Assembly (NCBI RefSeq): GCF_030463565.1
Contig: NC_134675.1
Location: 9,631,862 to 9,695,861 of the forward strand
Source of the DNA: Pelecanus crispus
Taxonomy: Eukaryota; Chordata; Aves; Pelecaniformes; Pelecanidae
DNA length: 64,000 nt
Direction of reading: 5' to 3'
Shown: positions 1 through 9,229 of the stretch, piece by piece
How the letters are laid out: each line of letters begins with the position of its first letter
How positions within the stretch are numbered: the first letter of the stretch is position 1
Program-made: the position numbers and the translations under genes
The notes under the pieces: generated by a model
Database searches by the model: none
What the model saw: only the letters and a program-made list of their open reading frames with translations
What the model was told of the DNA's origin: nothing

Positions 1-1353
1 GTGGTCAACGCTAATCAGTACCCTCAAAAGAAAGAGAAGGTCTCTGGATCTGATGACAAAACAACAAGCACTGTGGCTACTCAAACCCCCACTACAGGCC
101 CTGCGGCTACTCCAAACCCCACTACAGGCCTTGCAGCTACTCAAACCCCTGCCCCAGGCACTGTGGCTACTCCAGCCGCAGCCATGAGCACTGCGGCTAC
201 TCAAACCCCAGTGACAGACACTGCGGCTAAACCAGAGAACCAACCTGCGCCGGTATCAGTTGCCCCTATACAGAAGAAAAAATACACGAGGAAATCAGTT
301 CGTTTAGTAAGGGATGAAGATGAACCAGGGCCATCACGAGAACCAGAGGAGGAAGAACCCATAAATGAGATGGTGACCACCCGATCCCTATCCCTGAGTG
401 AGCTGCGAGATATGCGAAAAGATTTCGGTCGTCATCCAGGCGAGCACATCATCACCTGGCTGCTCCGATGCTGGGATAATGGGGCCAGTAGCCTGGATTT
501 AGAGGGTAGGGAAGCCAAGCAGCTGGGATCCCTTTCCAGGGAAGGGGGCATTGACAAAGCAATTGGAAAAGGGGCAAAACCACTCAGCCTCTGGAGGCGA
601 CTTCTGTCAAGCGTGAAGGAAAGGTATCCCTTCAAGGAGGATGTTTTATACCGCCCAAGCAAATGGACCACCGTAGAGAAAGGTATCCAGTACCTGAGGG
701 AATTAGGCGTGCTGGAGGTGATTTACAGTGACCTGAATGATGAGCGGTTAACCAAAGACCCAGATGAAGTCAGGTGCACACAATCCATGTGGCGGAAGGT
801 GGTACGGAGCGCACCAGCATCGTATTCCAACTCGTTGGCAATACTAGCCTGGAAAGACGACGAGGCACCAACGGTGGATGAAGTGGCTAGACAACTCCGG
901 GACTACGAAGAAAAGCTCTCTTCCTCCCTACAGGCCTGTGTCTCAGCTGTGGAAAAACTGTGCCAAGAGTTCCAACAACTCAGAGAGGATCTGTCCTACT
1001 CCCCACCTGCACGGACCAGTGTCTCAGCCATTAGGAGTCAACGTCCCTATGCTCAAGAGAGAGGATATAGAGGATACACACCACGGGGCACCCTGTGGTT
1101 TTACCTGCGTGATTATGGAGAGGACATGAGAAAGTGGGATGGAAAACCCACCTCAACCTTAGAGGCACGGGTGCGTGAGTTGCAAGGAAAAACTATTAGA
1201 AAAGGCGGTTCTCCCAGGAAAATTGCAGCTCCAGTTTCCAGTGAGCAGTTCCCGAGACAGAGTAAGAGGGCTAATTTTACTTCCGACCTTGATCAGGGGA
1301 CTTTTGATTCACATTTACAGGAAGTGAACAGCGAATACTGTGACCAGTGTTAG
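1..1353 (+). CDS. gag: ERVL gag, 3' part
   Basis: Open from the first base to a TAG at 1351-1353 (450 codons in view); the true start is outside the window. The N-terminal part in view (about codons 20-85) is a low-complexity stretch of roughly 10-residue Thr/Ala/Pro repeats, followed by a charged linker with an acidic run. The middle (codons about 125-330) resembles a capsid-like helical domain and matches the gag of copy C at 52.4-53.1 kb. I see no Cys-His zinc knuckle in the C-terminal 120 residues, which are Arg/Lys-rich instead. Gag would form the particle core. It is in the same frame as pol, separated only by the TAG. Confidence 0.85.
   Translation: MVNANQYPQKKEKVSGSDDKTTSTVATQTPTTGPAATPNPTTGLAATQTPAPGTVATPAAAMSTAATQTPVTDTAAKPENQPAPVSVAPIQKKKYTRKSVRLVRDEDEPGPSREPEEEEPINEMVTTRSLSLSELRDMRKDFGRHPGEHIITWLLRCWDNGASSLDLEGREAKQLGSLSREGGIDKAIGKGAKPLSLWRRLLSSVKERYPFKEDVLYRPSKWTTVEKGIQYLRELGVLEVIYSDLNDERLTKDPDEVRCTQSMWRKVVRSAPASYSNSLAILAWKDDEAPTVDEVARQLRDYEEKLSSSLQACVSAVEKLCQEFQQLREDLSYSPPARTSVSAIRSQRPYAQERGYRGYTPRGTLWFYLRDYGEDMRKWDGKPTSTLEARVRELQGKTIRKGGSPRKIAAPVSSEQFPRQSKRANFTSDLDQGTFDSHLQEVNSEYCDQC
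1351..1353 (+). other. In-frame amber codon between gag and pro-pol
   Basis: The TAG is the only stop between the gag frame and the pol frame: codons on both sides are in the same phase and the 7 codons from 1354 to 1374 are open. Copy B has a TAG at the homologous place (26779-26781), also in phase with its protease. This layout is the one gammaretroviruses use for stop-codon readthrough. Readthrough in this family is inferred, not shown. Confidence 0.7.
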
Positions 1354-4300
1354 AGGGGCCCTGCCTCCAGCCAGGTGGAGGAAAGGGACAACCGGGTTTA
1401 CTGGACTGTGTGGATTCGATGGCCTGGAACGTCAGACCCACAGGAGTATAAGGCTCTAGTGGACACTGGTGCACAGTGCACGCTAATGCCATCAAACTAT
1501 AGAGGGGCAGAACCCATTTGTATTTCTGGAGTGACAGGGGGATCCCAACAGCTAACTGTACTGGAAGCTGAAGTGAGCCTAACTGGGAATGAGTGGCAAA
1601 AGCACCCCATTGTGACTGGCCCAGATGCTCCGTGCATCCTTGGCATAGACTACCTCAGGAGAGGGTATTTCAAGGACCCAAAAGGGTACCGGTGGGCTTT
1701 TGGTATAGCTGCTTTGGAGACAGAGGAAATTAAACAGTTGTCCACCTTGCCCGGTCTCTCAGAGGACCCTTCGATTGTAGGGTTGCTGAAGGTTGAGGAA
1801 CAACAGGTGCCAATTGCTACCACAACTGTGCACAGGCGGCAATATCGCACCAACCGAGACTCCCTGATTCCCATCCAGAACCTGATTCGTCGACTGGAGA
1901 GCCAGGGAGTGATCAGCAAGACTCGCTCACCCTTTAACAGTCCCATATGGCCAGTGCGAAAGTCTAATGGGGAGTGGAGACTAACAGTGGACTATCGTGG
2001 CCTGAACGAAGTTACACCGCCGCTGAGTGCTGCCGTGCCAGACATGCTAGAACTTCAATATGAACTGGAGTCAAAGGCAGCTAAGTGGTATGCCACAATT
2101 GATATTGCTAATGCATTTTTCTCCATCCCTTTGGCAGCAGAGTGCAGACCCCAGTTTGCTTTTACCTGGAGGGGTGTTCAGTACACCTGGAACCGACTGC
2201 CCCAGGGGTGGAAGCACAGCCCCACCATTTGCCATGGACTGATCCAGACAGCACTGGAACAGGGTGAAGCTCCAGAACATCTGCAGTACATTGATGACAT
2301 CATTGTGTGGGGCAACACAGCAGAAGACGTTTTTGAGAAGGGAAAGAAAATAGTCCAAATCCTTCTGAAGGCTGGTTTTGCCATAAAACAGAGTAAGGTC
2401 AAGGGACCTGCACAGGAGATCCAGTTTTTAGGAATAAAATGGCAAGATGGACGTCGTCAGATCCCAATGGATGTGATCAACAAAATAACAGCTATGTCCC
2501 CACCAACTAGCAAAAAGGAAACACAAGCTTTCTTAGGCGTTGTGGGTTTTTGGAGAATGCATATTCCAAATTACAGCCAGATCGTAAGCCCTCTCTATCA
2601 AGTGACCCGGAAGAAGAATGAATTCAAATGGGGCCCTGAGCAACAACAAGCCTTTGAACAAATTAAACGTGAGATAGTTCATGCAGTAGCCCTTGGGCCA
2701 GTCCGGGCAGGGCAGGATATTAAAAATGTGCTCTACACTGCAGCTGGGGAGAATGGCCCTACCTGGAGCCTCTGGCAGAAAGCACCAGGGGAGACTCGAG
2801 GTCGACCCCTAGGGTTTTGGAGTCGGGGATACAGAGGATCCGAAGCCCGCTATACTCCAACTGAGAAGGAGATACTGGCAGCATATGAAGGGGTTCGAGC
2901 TGCTTCAGAAGTGGTTGGTACTGAAGCACAGCTCCTGCTGGCACCCCGACTGCCGGTGTTGGGCTGGATGTTCAAAGGGAGGGTCCCCTCTACACATCAT
3001 GCAACTGATGCTACATGGAGTAAGTGGGTTGCATTGATCACACAACGGGCTCGAATAGGAAACCCCAGTCGCCCAGGAATCTTGGAAGTGATCATGGACT
3101 GGCCAGAAGGAAAAAACATTAGAATATCACCAGAGGAGGAGGTGACACGTGCTGAAGAGGCCCCACTGTATAATAAATTGCCAGAAAATGAAAAGCAATA
3201 TGCCCTGTTCACTGATGGGTCCTGTCGTCTTGTGGGAAAGCATCGGAGGTGGAAAGCTGCTGTATGGAGTCCTACACGACAAGTCGCAGAAACTGCTGAA
3301 GGAGAAGGGGAGTCGAGTCAGTTTGCAGAGGTGAAAGCCATTCAGCTGGCTTTAGATATTGCTGAAAGAGAAAAGTGGCCAATCCTTTATATCTATACTG
3401 ACTCATGGATGGTGGCAAATGCCCTGTGGGGGTGGCTGCAGCAATGGAAGCAGAGCAACTGGCAGCGCAGAGGCAAACCAATCTGGGCTGCCACATTGTG
3501 GCAAGATATTGCTGCCCGGGTAGAGAACCTGGTTGTAAAAGTTCGTCATGTAGATGCTCATGTACCTAAGAGTCGGGCCACTGAAGAACATCAAAACAAC
3601 CAGCAAGTAGATCAGGCTGCTAAGATTGAAGTGGCTCAGGTGGATCTGGACTGGCAACATAAGGGTGAATTATTTATAGCTCGGTGGGCCCATGACGCCT
3701 CAGGCCATCAAGGAAGGGATGCAACGTATAAATGGGCTCGTGATCGAGGGGTGGACTTAACTATGGACAGTATTGCACAGGTTATTCATGAGTGTGAAAC
3801 ATGCGCTGCAATCAAGCAAGCCAAGCAGTTCAAGCCCCTTGGGTATAGTGAACGATGGCTGAAATATAAATATGGGGAGGCCTGGCAGATTGATTACATC
3901 ACGCTCCCACAGACCCGCCAGGGCAAGCGCTATGTGCTCACCATGGTGGAAGCAACCACTGGATGGCTGGAAACATATCCCGTGCCCCATGCCACCGCCC
4001 GGAACACCATCCTGGGCCTTGAAAAGCAAGTCCTGTGGCGACATGGCACCCCAGAAAGAATTGAGTCAGACAACGGGACTCATTTCCGAAACAACCTCAT
4101 AGACACCTGGGCCAAAGAGCACGGCATTGAGTGGGTGTATCACATCCCTTACCATGCACCAGCCTCCGGGAAAATTGAGCGATACAATGGATTGTTAAAG
4201 ACTACCCTGAGAGCAATGGGTGGTGGGACGTTTAAACATTGGGATACGCATTTAGCAAAAGCCACCTGGTTAGTCAACACCAGGGGATCTGCCAATCGAG

Positions 4301-4539
4301 CTGGCCCTGCCCAATCAAAACTTTTACGTACTGTAGAAGGAGATAAAGTTCCTGTAGTGCACATGAAAAATATGCTGGGGAAGACAGTATGGGTTACTTC
4401 CCCCTCTGGCAAAGGCAAACCCATTCGTGGGATTGCTTTTGCTCAAGGACCTGGGTGCACTTGGTGGGTGATGCGAAAGGATGGGGAAGCCCAATGTGTA
4501 CCTCAAGGGAATTTGATTTTGGGTGAAAATAGCCAATGA
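1354..4539 (+). CDS. pol: ERVL pro-pol polyprotein, open throughout
   Basis: About 1,061 codons without a stop, in frame with gag. Domains in order: aspartic protease with the D-T-G-A active site near 1458-1470; reverse transcriptase with Y-I-D-D at 2287-2298 and the preceding L-P-Q-G-W block; RNase H with a T-D-G-S motif near 3211 and a second T-D-S near 3400; integrase with an H-H-C-C zinc domain (about 3690-3810) and the acidic triad in Q-I-D-Y (about 3889), E-S-D-N-G (about 4064) and G-K-I-E-R (about 4167). All expected catalytic residues are present. I see no ATG at the beginning, so expression would need readthrough of the TAG at 1351. It is the least damaged pol in the window, suggesting a comparatively young insertion. 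Confidence 0.9.
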   Translation, partial: RGPASSQVEERDNRVYWTVWIRWPGTSDPQEYKALVDTGAQCTLMPSNYRGAEPICISGVTGGSQQLTVLEAEVSLTGNEWQKHPIVTGPDAPCILGIDYLRRGYFKDPKGYRWAFGIAALETEEIKQLSTLPGLSEDPSIVGLLKVEEQQVPIATTTVHRRQYRTNRDSLIPIQNLIRRLESQGVISKTRSPFNSPIWPVRKSNGEWRLTVDYRGLNEVTPPLSAAVPDMLELQYELESKAAKWYATIDIANAFFSIPLAAECRPQFAFTWRGVQYTWNRLPQGWKHSPTICHGLIQTALEQGEAPEHLQYIDDIIVWGNTAEDVFEKGKKIVQILLKAGFAIKQSKVKGPAQEIQFLGIKWQDGRRQIPMDVINKITAMSPPTSKKETQAFLGVVGFWRMHIPNYSQIVSPLYQVTRKKNEFKWGPEQQQAFEQIKREIVHAVALGPVRAGQDIKNVLYTAAGENGPTWSLWQKAPGETRGRPLGFWSRGYRGSEARYTPTEKEILAAYEGVRAASEVVGTEAQLLLAPRLPVLGWMFKGRVPSTHHATDATWSKWVALITQRARIGNPSRPGILEVIMDWPEGKNIRISPEEEVTRAEEAPLYNKLPENEKQYALFTDGSCRLVGKHRRWKAAVWSPTRQVAETAEGEGESSQFAEVKAIQLALDIAEREKWPILYIYTDSWMVANALWGWLQQWKQSNWQRRGKPIWAATLWQDIAARVENLVVKVRHVDAHVPKSRATEEHQNNQQVDQAAKIEVAQVDLDWQHKGELFIARWAHDASGHQGRDATYKWARDRGVDLTMDSIAQVIHECETCAAIKQAKQFKPLGYSERWLKYKYGEAWQIDYITLPQTRQGKRYVLTMVEATTGWLETYPVPHATARNTILGLEKQVLWRHGTPERIESDNGTHFRNNLIDTWAKEHGIEWVYHIPYHAPASGKIERYNGLLKTTLRAMGGGTFKHWDTHLAKATWLVNTRGSANRAGPAQSKLLRTVEGDKVPVVHMKNMLGKTVWVTSPSGKGKPIRGIAFAQGPGCTWWVMRKDGEAQCVPQGNLILGENSQ

Positions 4540-5006
4540 ACTGAATTGTATAATATTAATTGCTTTATAATACTGTATGTTATCTCTTAACTATATGTTA
4601 TCTCTTAACTGCATGTTAATATAATAATACAGTAGGTTAATATTAAGTATATAATACTATATATTATGATTGCTATATGCCGCATCAATGGTATTGCAGT
4701 AAGAATTGCCCAGCTTAATGAAAATGAACTTTGATGAAACCATGTTGGAATGAGAACTGACTTCAGCATGCAACAGTCCAACACTGCACACCACCTCTCC
4801 TGCTCTGAAAGACTGTGATGACAGATGGAACCCAAAGTCATGGGATAAATGAACTCAATGGACATTTTAGAGGGATGGGCCCTAGACGAAGGGAATGATA
4901 TCTGTGTGTATATCAAGACAGGGAAAGCGGTGGTGATGAATTAGAACACATTGGAAAGGGGAGGGCCTGTGCATGACGTAGATGGTATAGAATAAGGGGT
5001 GGATAC
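4540..5006 (+). other. ERVL 3' untranslated region with polypurine tract
   Basis: AT-rich noncoding stretch between the pol stop and the LTR. The purine-rich block AATAAGGGGTGG at 4991-5002 sits four bases before the LTR and is conserved just before the LTRs of copies B (28991-29000) and C (49070-49082, minus strand), so it is the likely polypurine tract that primes plus-strand synthesis. No env-like reading frame is present. Confidence 0.65.
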
Positions 5007-5577
5007 TGTCCTGGTTTCGGCTGGGATAGTGTTAATTTTCTTCCTAGCAGCAGGCATAGTGCTGTGTTTTGGATTTAGTAGGAGAAGAATGTTGATAACA
5101 TGCTGATGTTTTTAGTTGTTGCTGAGTACTGCTTATGCTAGTCAAGGACTTTTTCAGCTTCCCATGCTCTGCCAGGCGCACAAGAAACTGGGAGGGGGCA
5201 CAGCCAGAAGAGTTGATCCAAACTGACCAAAGAGCTATTCCATACCATATGACGTCATGCTCAGTATATAAACTGGGGGGGGGTGGCCGGGGAGCAGCGA
5301 TCGCTGCTCGGGAACTGTCTGGGTATCGGTCGGCAGGTGGTGAGCAATTGCATTGTGCATCACTTGCTTCGTGTATCATTATTATTATTATCATTATTAT
5401 ACTGTTACTATTAGCATTACTATTTTACTTTATTTCAATTATTAAACTGTTCTTATCTCAACCCAGGAGTGTTTCTCACTCTTACTCCTCCGATTCTCTC
5501 CCCCATCCCATCGGGGTAGGGGGAGTGAGCGAGCGGCTGCGTGGTGCTTAGTTGCTGGCTGGGGCTAAACCACGACA
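5007..5577 (+). repeat. 3' LTR of ERVL copy A (family LTR-A)
   Basis: The 571-bp LTR begins TGTCCTGG and ends CCACGACA. It contains U3 with a CRE-like site and a TATA box, a short AT-rich TTATTA stretch, an ATTAAA polyadenylation signal (5441-5446) and a pyrimidine-rich U5. Related LTRs occur at 6462, 15185, 16694 (minus), 19275, 29005, 37056 (minus), 48499 and 54176 (minus). Confidence 0.9.
5250..5272 (+). promoter_or_regulatory. LTR promoter: CRE-like site and TATA box
   Basis: A perfect palindromic TGACGTCA (5250-5257), the consensus for CREB/ATF factors, lies 7 bases before TATATAAA (5265-5272). In copy C the CRE is degraded (TGACATCA or TGATGCCA on the plus strand), while the LTR at 29005 keeps TGACGTCA near 29266. 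Promoter function is inferred from the motifs. Confidence 0.6.
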
Positions 5578-6461
5578 CCCCCTTTAAGTATTGAAAGGCC
5601 GCAATAAGGTCTCCCCGCAGCCTTTCTCTTCTCCTCAGCCTTTCGTCGTAGGAGAGGGGGTTTTCGTGGCCCTCCTCTGGGCCCGCGTCTTTCTTGTCCT
5701 GGGGACCCCAGAGCTGGACGCAGTACTCCAGGTGGGGGGGGGGGGGGGGTCTCACGAGAGCGGAGCCGAGGGGCAGAATCACCTCCCTCGACCTGCCGGC
5801 CACGCTTCTTTTTACGCGGCCCGGAATTCGATCGGCTTTCTGGGCTGCGAGCGCACGCTGCCAGCTCGCGTCCACCGGTACCCCCAAGTCCTTCTCCGCA
5901 GGACCGCTCTCAAGCCGTTCATCCCCCAGTCTGTACTGGTATTGGGGACTGCCCCGACCCAGGTGCAGGACCTCGCACTCGGCCTTGTGGAACTTCACGA
6001 GGATCGCACGGGCCCGCTTCTCCAGCCCGCCAAGGTCCCTCTGGATGGCATCCCTTCCCTCTAGAGCATCAGCTGCACCACTCAGCTTGGCGTCATCCGC
6101 AACCTTGCTGAGGGTGCACTCAGTCCCACTAGCTCTGTCATTAATGAAGATATTAAACAGTACCGGTCCCAGTACGGACCCTTGAGGGACGCCACTCGCT
6201 ACTGGTTTCCACGTGGACACTGAGCCGTTGACTGTGACTCTTTGGACGCAGCCACCCGGCCAATTCCTTATCCGCCTAATAGTCCATCCATCAAATCCAT
6301 CTCTCCCCAATTTAGAGGCAAGAATGTTGCGGGGGACCGTGTCAAAGGCCTTACAGAAGTCCAGGTAGAGGGCATCAGTTGCTCTTCCCTCGTCCACTGA
6401 TGCAGTCACTCCATCGCAGAAGGCCACTAGAGTAGTCGGGCACGGTTTGCCCTTGGTGAAG
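5578..6461 (-). mobile_element. CR1 LINE fragment (reverse transcriptase part of ORF2)
   Basis: Reading on the minus strand gives a long frame with CR1 reverse-transcriptase blocks, including a D-F-C-K-A-F-D block, a G-V-P-Q-G-S block and a V-A-D-D block where F-A-D-D is usual, then the typical C-terminal region. The 5' end is cut by an LTR-A piece at 6462 and the 3' end by the LTR at 5577, so no CR1 tail is present. Several indels break the frame near the C-terminus. It looks like an old CR1 into which ERVL copy A inserted. Confidence 0.9.
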
Positions 6462-6680
6462 TGTATTGGGTCTGGCTGAGATGGAGTTAATCTTCCTCGT
6501 AGCAGCCCTCATAGTGCTGTGCTTTGTATTGCTAGCTGGAAAGGCACCAGTGTTTTGGCTACTGCTGAGCAGTCCCACCCCCAAAGTCCAGTAAGCTGGG
6601 GGTGGGGCAAGAGGTTGGGAGGGGACAGAGCCAGGACAGCTGACCCAAGCTGACAAAAGAGATATTCCACCGTGCTATGG
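6462..6680 (+). repeat. LTR-A fragment (5' part of U3)
   Basis: Starts TGTATTGGG and follows the first 220 bases or so of the ERVL LTR (GGAGTTAATCTTCCTCGTAG and the GGGAGGGGACAGAGCC block), then similarity fades before the TATA region. It is a truncated LTR next to the CR1 fragment, in the same orientation as the LTR at 5007. Confidence 0.7.
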
Positions 6681-7139
6681 AAGCACCACAGCTGCCCTTC
6701 AGACCAATTGTTTTCTCCTACCATATCCCTCCTCACCAGAAAAGGGATCTCAACGGGGCCTTATCGCACAGCCATTGATCAAAGTGCTCCAACAGGAGCT
6801 GGATGCTTCCAACACGTTGCACCGTGCCCGAAACCACCCCTGTATGGCATGCCTGTAGCGTCACACGTACGGTATTTTCTAAAGCTTTAGCAGCAGCCTG
6901 CGCTGGCTTTATGCACGCTTGCGTACCACTTCCAAAAAGCTAAGAGTTTGCTTCCTGCAAGACGCAGGAGACTGCTAAGCGGTTCCAGCGTCACGCTTCA
7001 AATGACTGGGCAAAGCCACTATCTAGCTATAGAACACTGTTAACAGACCGAAACGTTCCACACACTTACACCCCGGGGAGACACCGTTTTAACTTGCAGA
7101 ACTATTTCCCTCAGTAAGACACGCACGAGACAGAGGTGA
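6681..7139. other. Intergenic, 3' flank of HINTW
   Basis: I see no coding region or recognisable repeat here. It lies just downstream of the HINTW polyadenylation signals. Confidence 0.5.
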
Positions 7140-7156
7140 TATCCCCATGCTAAATC

Positions 7157-7199
7157 TTTATTGTGCAACTGCTGCTCAAAGCTTTTATTACCTTCCACA
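7157..7199 (-). terminator. HINTW polyadenylation signals
   Basis: Two AATAAA hexamers on the minus strand, at 7194-7199 and 7157-7162, lie 20-60 bases after the open-frame stop at 7218. The positions suit 3'-end formation for the HINTW transcript. Confidence 0.65.
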
Positions 7200-7217
7200 G
7201 ACACACGTCACAAAAAA

Positions 7218-7481
7218 TTAGACCTCAACAGTGGCTAGACTGACGGGCAACAGACGAAATCCATTCAGTGGCGATTTGTACGCGTGCAGCGACTCTTGTG
7301 GTGCAAAAATCTTAGCCAGGCGGCCAGCCCAACCGACGGCCACCCAGAATACGTAGATGTACGCGACGGACAGACCAGACCGCCCACCCTCGGGCCCTTC
7401 ATCCACGACCGTCCGGAATCCATTGGTCAGGCCCGGGTGAGCAGCACGCTTCTTGCCAACAATCATTAAATGCCCAAGAAG
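7218..7481 (-). pseudogene. HINTW: HINTW exon 3 with 5-bp duplication
   Basis: The acceptor is a pyrimidine tract ending CTTCTCCAG just before 7481. The exon opens with [10 protein letters not shown], as in HINT1. At 7372-7381 the minus strand reads GGTCTGGTCT, a duplicated 5-mer that shifts the frame just before the HIT motif. In the ancestral frame the exon ends G-W-P-P-G then TAA at 7312-7314, as in HINT1. In the shifted frame it stays open to TAA at 7218-7220, adding about 30 unrelated residues. Confidence 0.88.
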
Positions 7482-8288
7482 CTGGAGAAGGAAGTACAAA
7501 CCCATAAATAAATAAAATAAAGCGCCACGCACAAAGAGGGGAGAGGGCAGGAAGGGAAGGAACGAGAGCAGAGAACCACCCAGAGAAACCAGTTAGCCGA
7601 TTCCTAGCAATTCAGCCGTCGTGCTTCAAATTACTGTCTGTCCGCCTGCAACTGACATTTTCCAAGCAAGGCTACAAAGACCGATTACGCACACTACAGG
7701 GAGGAAAGAGAGCGCTATGCGATTTTTTTCGAGCTAGACAGTAACGGACTACAAAACAGCCCACAGAAGCTAAGCTGGTCTCCGGGTTAAAGCCCCCATT
7801 ATATCTTCAGGCAACATAAGCAGTTCTGGTGGAAAATAAACTTTAGGCTGCCTTTTGCGTGGGTTTACAAAGCCTTTGAACTTGACTTTTATAGCTAGAA
7901 GTGAAGCGTCCAGCACCTCTCAACCAGCTTTGCCCTTCCTCACCCCTGGCCTGCCAAAAACCCCAAGCCCTCTTCTCCGTATTAGAAGAAGTACCACCAC
8001 TACTCTTACTCTAAACCATGACGCTAGGCACCAGGCTGCGCTCCAAAACAACACTGCATTTTGCGCCAGAAGCACATACCCAGGGATGAGCATTGCTTTA
8101 TATCGCTACTTTTAGTCAAAAAGCTCAATTCCATTACAAGCTAGAGGCAAAAGATTATAGCGCCAGAAACCCCAAAATAGCCTACTGGGCCCTATCAAGA
8201 GGAAAAGGGGGGGATGGGAAAGAGTCTAGTAAATCAGGAACTAATTGCAGGTACAGTTTAGCGTACAGAAAGCTTCCACGGTACTTAC

Positions 8289-8393
8289 AGGTTCACCGGA
8301 ATCTTCTGCTTCAGATAACCTGATAATCGGCTCCTTAGGCATGACTAGGGAAAGCGTCGGCGCTTGGGGTGAAAGATCATGGAGCGCAAGGCG
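8289..8393 (-). pseudogene. HINTW: HINTW exon 2, open
   Basis: The exon is 105 bp (35 codons, phase 0), flanked by a TTCCTCCAG acceptor and a GTAAGT donor, exactly as long as the matching HINT1 exon. The translation keeps the L-H-D and S-P-Q-A-P-T blocks of HINT1 but differs at many later positions. No lesion is visible. Confidence 0.9.
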
Positions 8394-9096
8394 CTGGAGG
8401 AAGAGTAAACAGTTAAAACGTAATCGGCTTCAGAGAAAGGCAATAGCTTAAGCAAATCAATATGCCCCGCTGAACTCGTACAGAAGCAGATTACCAGATA
8501 CCCCAAACACAAGCCGACGCAGAACTAACTCATTACGGTCACTACTCAGACGTTCACTGTTTACATACACCTGGAGTCCCCGAGGAGACTGACTGCGTGT
8601 GCTTAATCTAAGGTTTCAAGACTATCATCCTACACGAGGTAGGACCACTCCCATCCCTCGGCAGCAAACTTTGCACGACTTCCAGTGCCAAAGGGATATC
8701 ACGCGGCAAACGTCTGCGGCTGCCACCAAGTGCGTTACCGTCAGAGGCCCTCCTCTGCGCGCGCGCGCGCACACACGACACGGTGGGGCTGGGAACCGAG
8801 GCGAGCCGGACAGCACCGGCAACCCAGCACGCGCCGCGGCAGCCGGAGGGGGGGGGGGCACCGAAGAAGCGCGATGTTTTAGGGATGGTGCAGTACAGAG
8901 CGCCACAACCCAGAGAGGCCCCGTCCGCCCCCCGTCCCTCCCTCCACCCACCCGCAGCGACGCCGCCACCCGCCCTGCCGCGCTCCCGGGCAGCGCGCAA
9001 CGGGTCCTCGGCTCAGGGTGCCTGCGCGCGCGGGGGGAGGGGGGGAACGGAAGGGGAACGGAAGGGGAACCGCGCACAGAGCAAAGCCACGGCTAC

Positions 9097-9123
9097 CTCC
9101 CCCTCCCCCTCCCCCTCCCCCTC
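9097..9123. repeat. (CTCCCC)n hexamer repeat at HINTW exon 1 donor
   Basis: Four to five tandem CTCCCC units on the plus strand (GGGGAG in the sense of HINTW) directly precede the splice donor, lengthening the exon end by Gly-Glu codons. Confidence 0.8.
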
Positions 9124-9229
9124 GTAGATGACGTTGGCGGGGAAGCGCCTTGCCGATGATCTTTCCGAAGACGGCGGCGGCGGCGCCACCGGGCCGGGCG
9201 GCCCGCGCCCCAATAATCTCGTCAGCCAC
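9097..9229 (-). pseudogene. HINTW: HINTW exon 1, start codon lost and frameshifted
   Basis: Reads A-D-E-I at the start but with GTG in place of ATG (9227-9229). It continues through R-P-G-G and F-G-K-I-I. One extra base in the C run at 9139-9142 (GGGG on plus) shifts the frame before A-N-V-I-Y-E. The end of the exon has become a run of GGGGAG units, and the likely donor is GAG|GTAGCC at 9097/9096. With the extra base removed the exon would be 132 bp, so the phase matches exon 2. Confidence 0.85.

Larger units (their letters stand above)
1..5577 (+). mobile_element. ERVL-type endogenous retrovirus, copy A (5' end outside window)
   Basis: This provirus enters the window inside gag and runs through protease, reverse transcriptase, RNase H and integrase to a 3' LTR ending in ACA at 5577. 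No env gene lies between the pol stop (4539) and the LTR (5007), as is usual for ERVL (class III, spuma-related) elements. Two other copies of the family (26.3-29.5 kb and the 48.5-54.7 kb provirus) share its gag, pol and LTR. The base after the LTR starts a run of five C inside a CR1 element, which could be the right half of a 5-bp target duplication; the left half is off the window. Family assignment rests on the pol motifs and missing env; the exact subfamily is not determined. Confidence 0.9.
7157..9229 (-). pseudogene. HINTW: HINTW copy (W-linked histidine triad gene), disabled
   Basis: Three exons on the minus strand match the structure of HINT1/HINTW: exon 1 (9097-9229), exon 2 (8289-8393) and exon 3 (ancestral end at 7312). 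The first exon lies in a CpG island and two polyadenylation signals lie downstream. HINT1 proteins are small purine phosphoramidases with a His-x-His-x-His-x-x motif; avian HINTW is known to have lost that motif. Here the ancestral frame keeps only one of the three His residues (R-V-H-L-R). Three lesions suggest this copy is dead: the start codon is GTG, exon 1 has one extra base, and exon 3 has a 5-bp tandem duplication. HINTW is multicopy on the W in chicken, so an inactive copy is not surprising. I am confident of the identity, less so that it is non-functional. Confidence 0.9.

Noticed and set aside
5135..5551. 138-codon open frame within the LTR
   Set aside because: It lies wholly in LTR-A, is not conserved in frame in other copies and has no recognisable domain.
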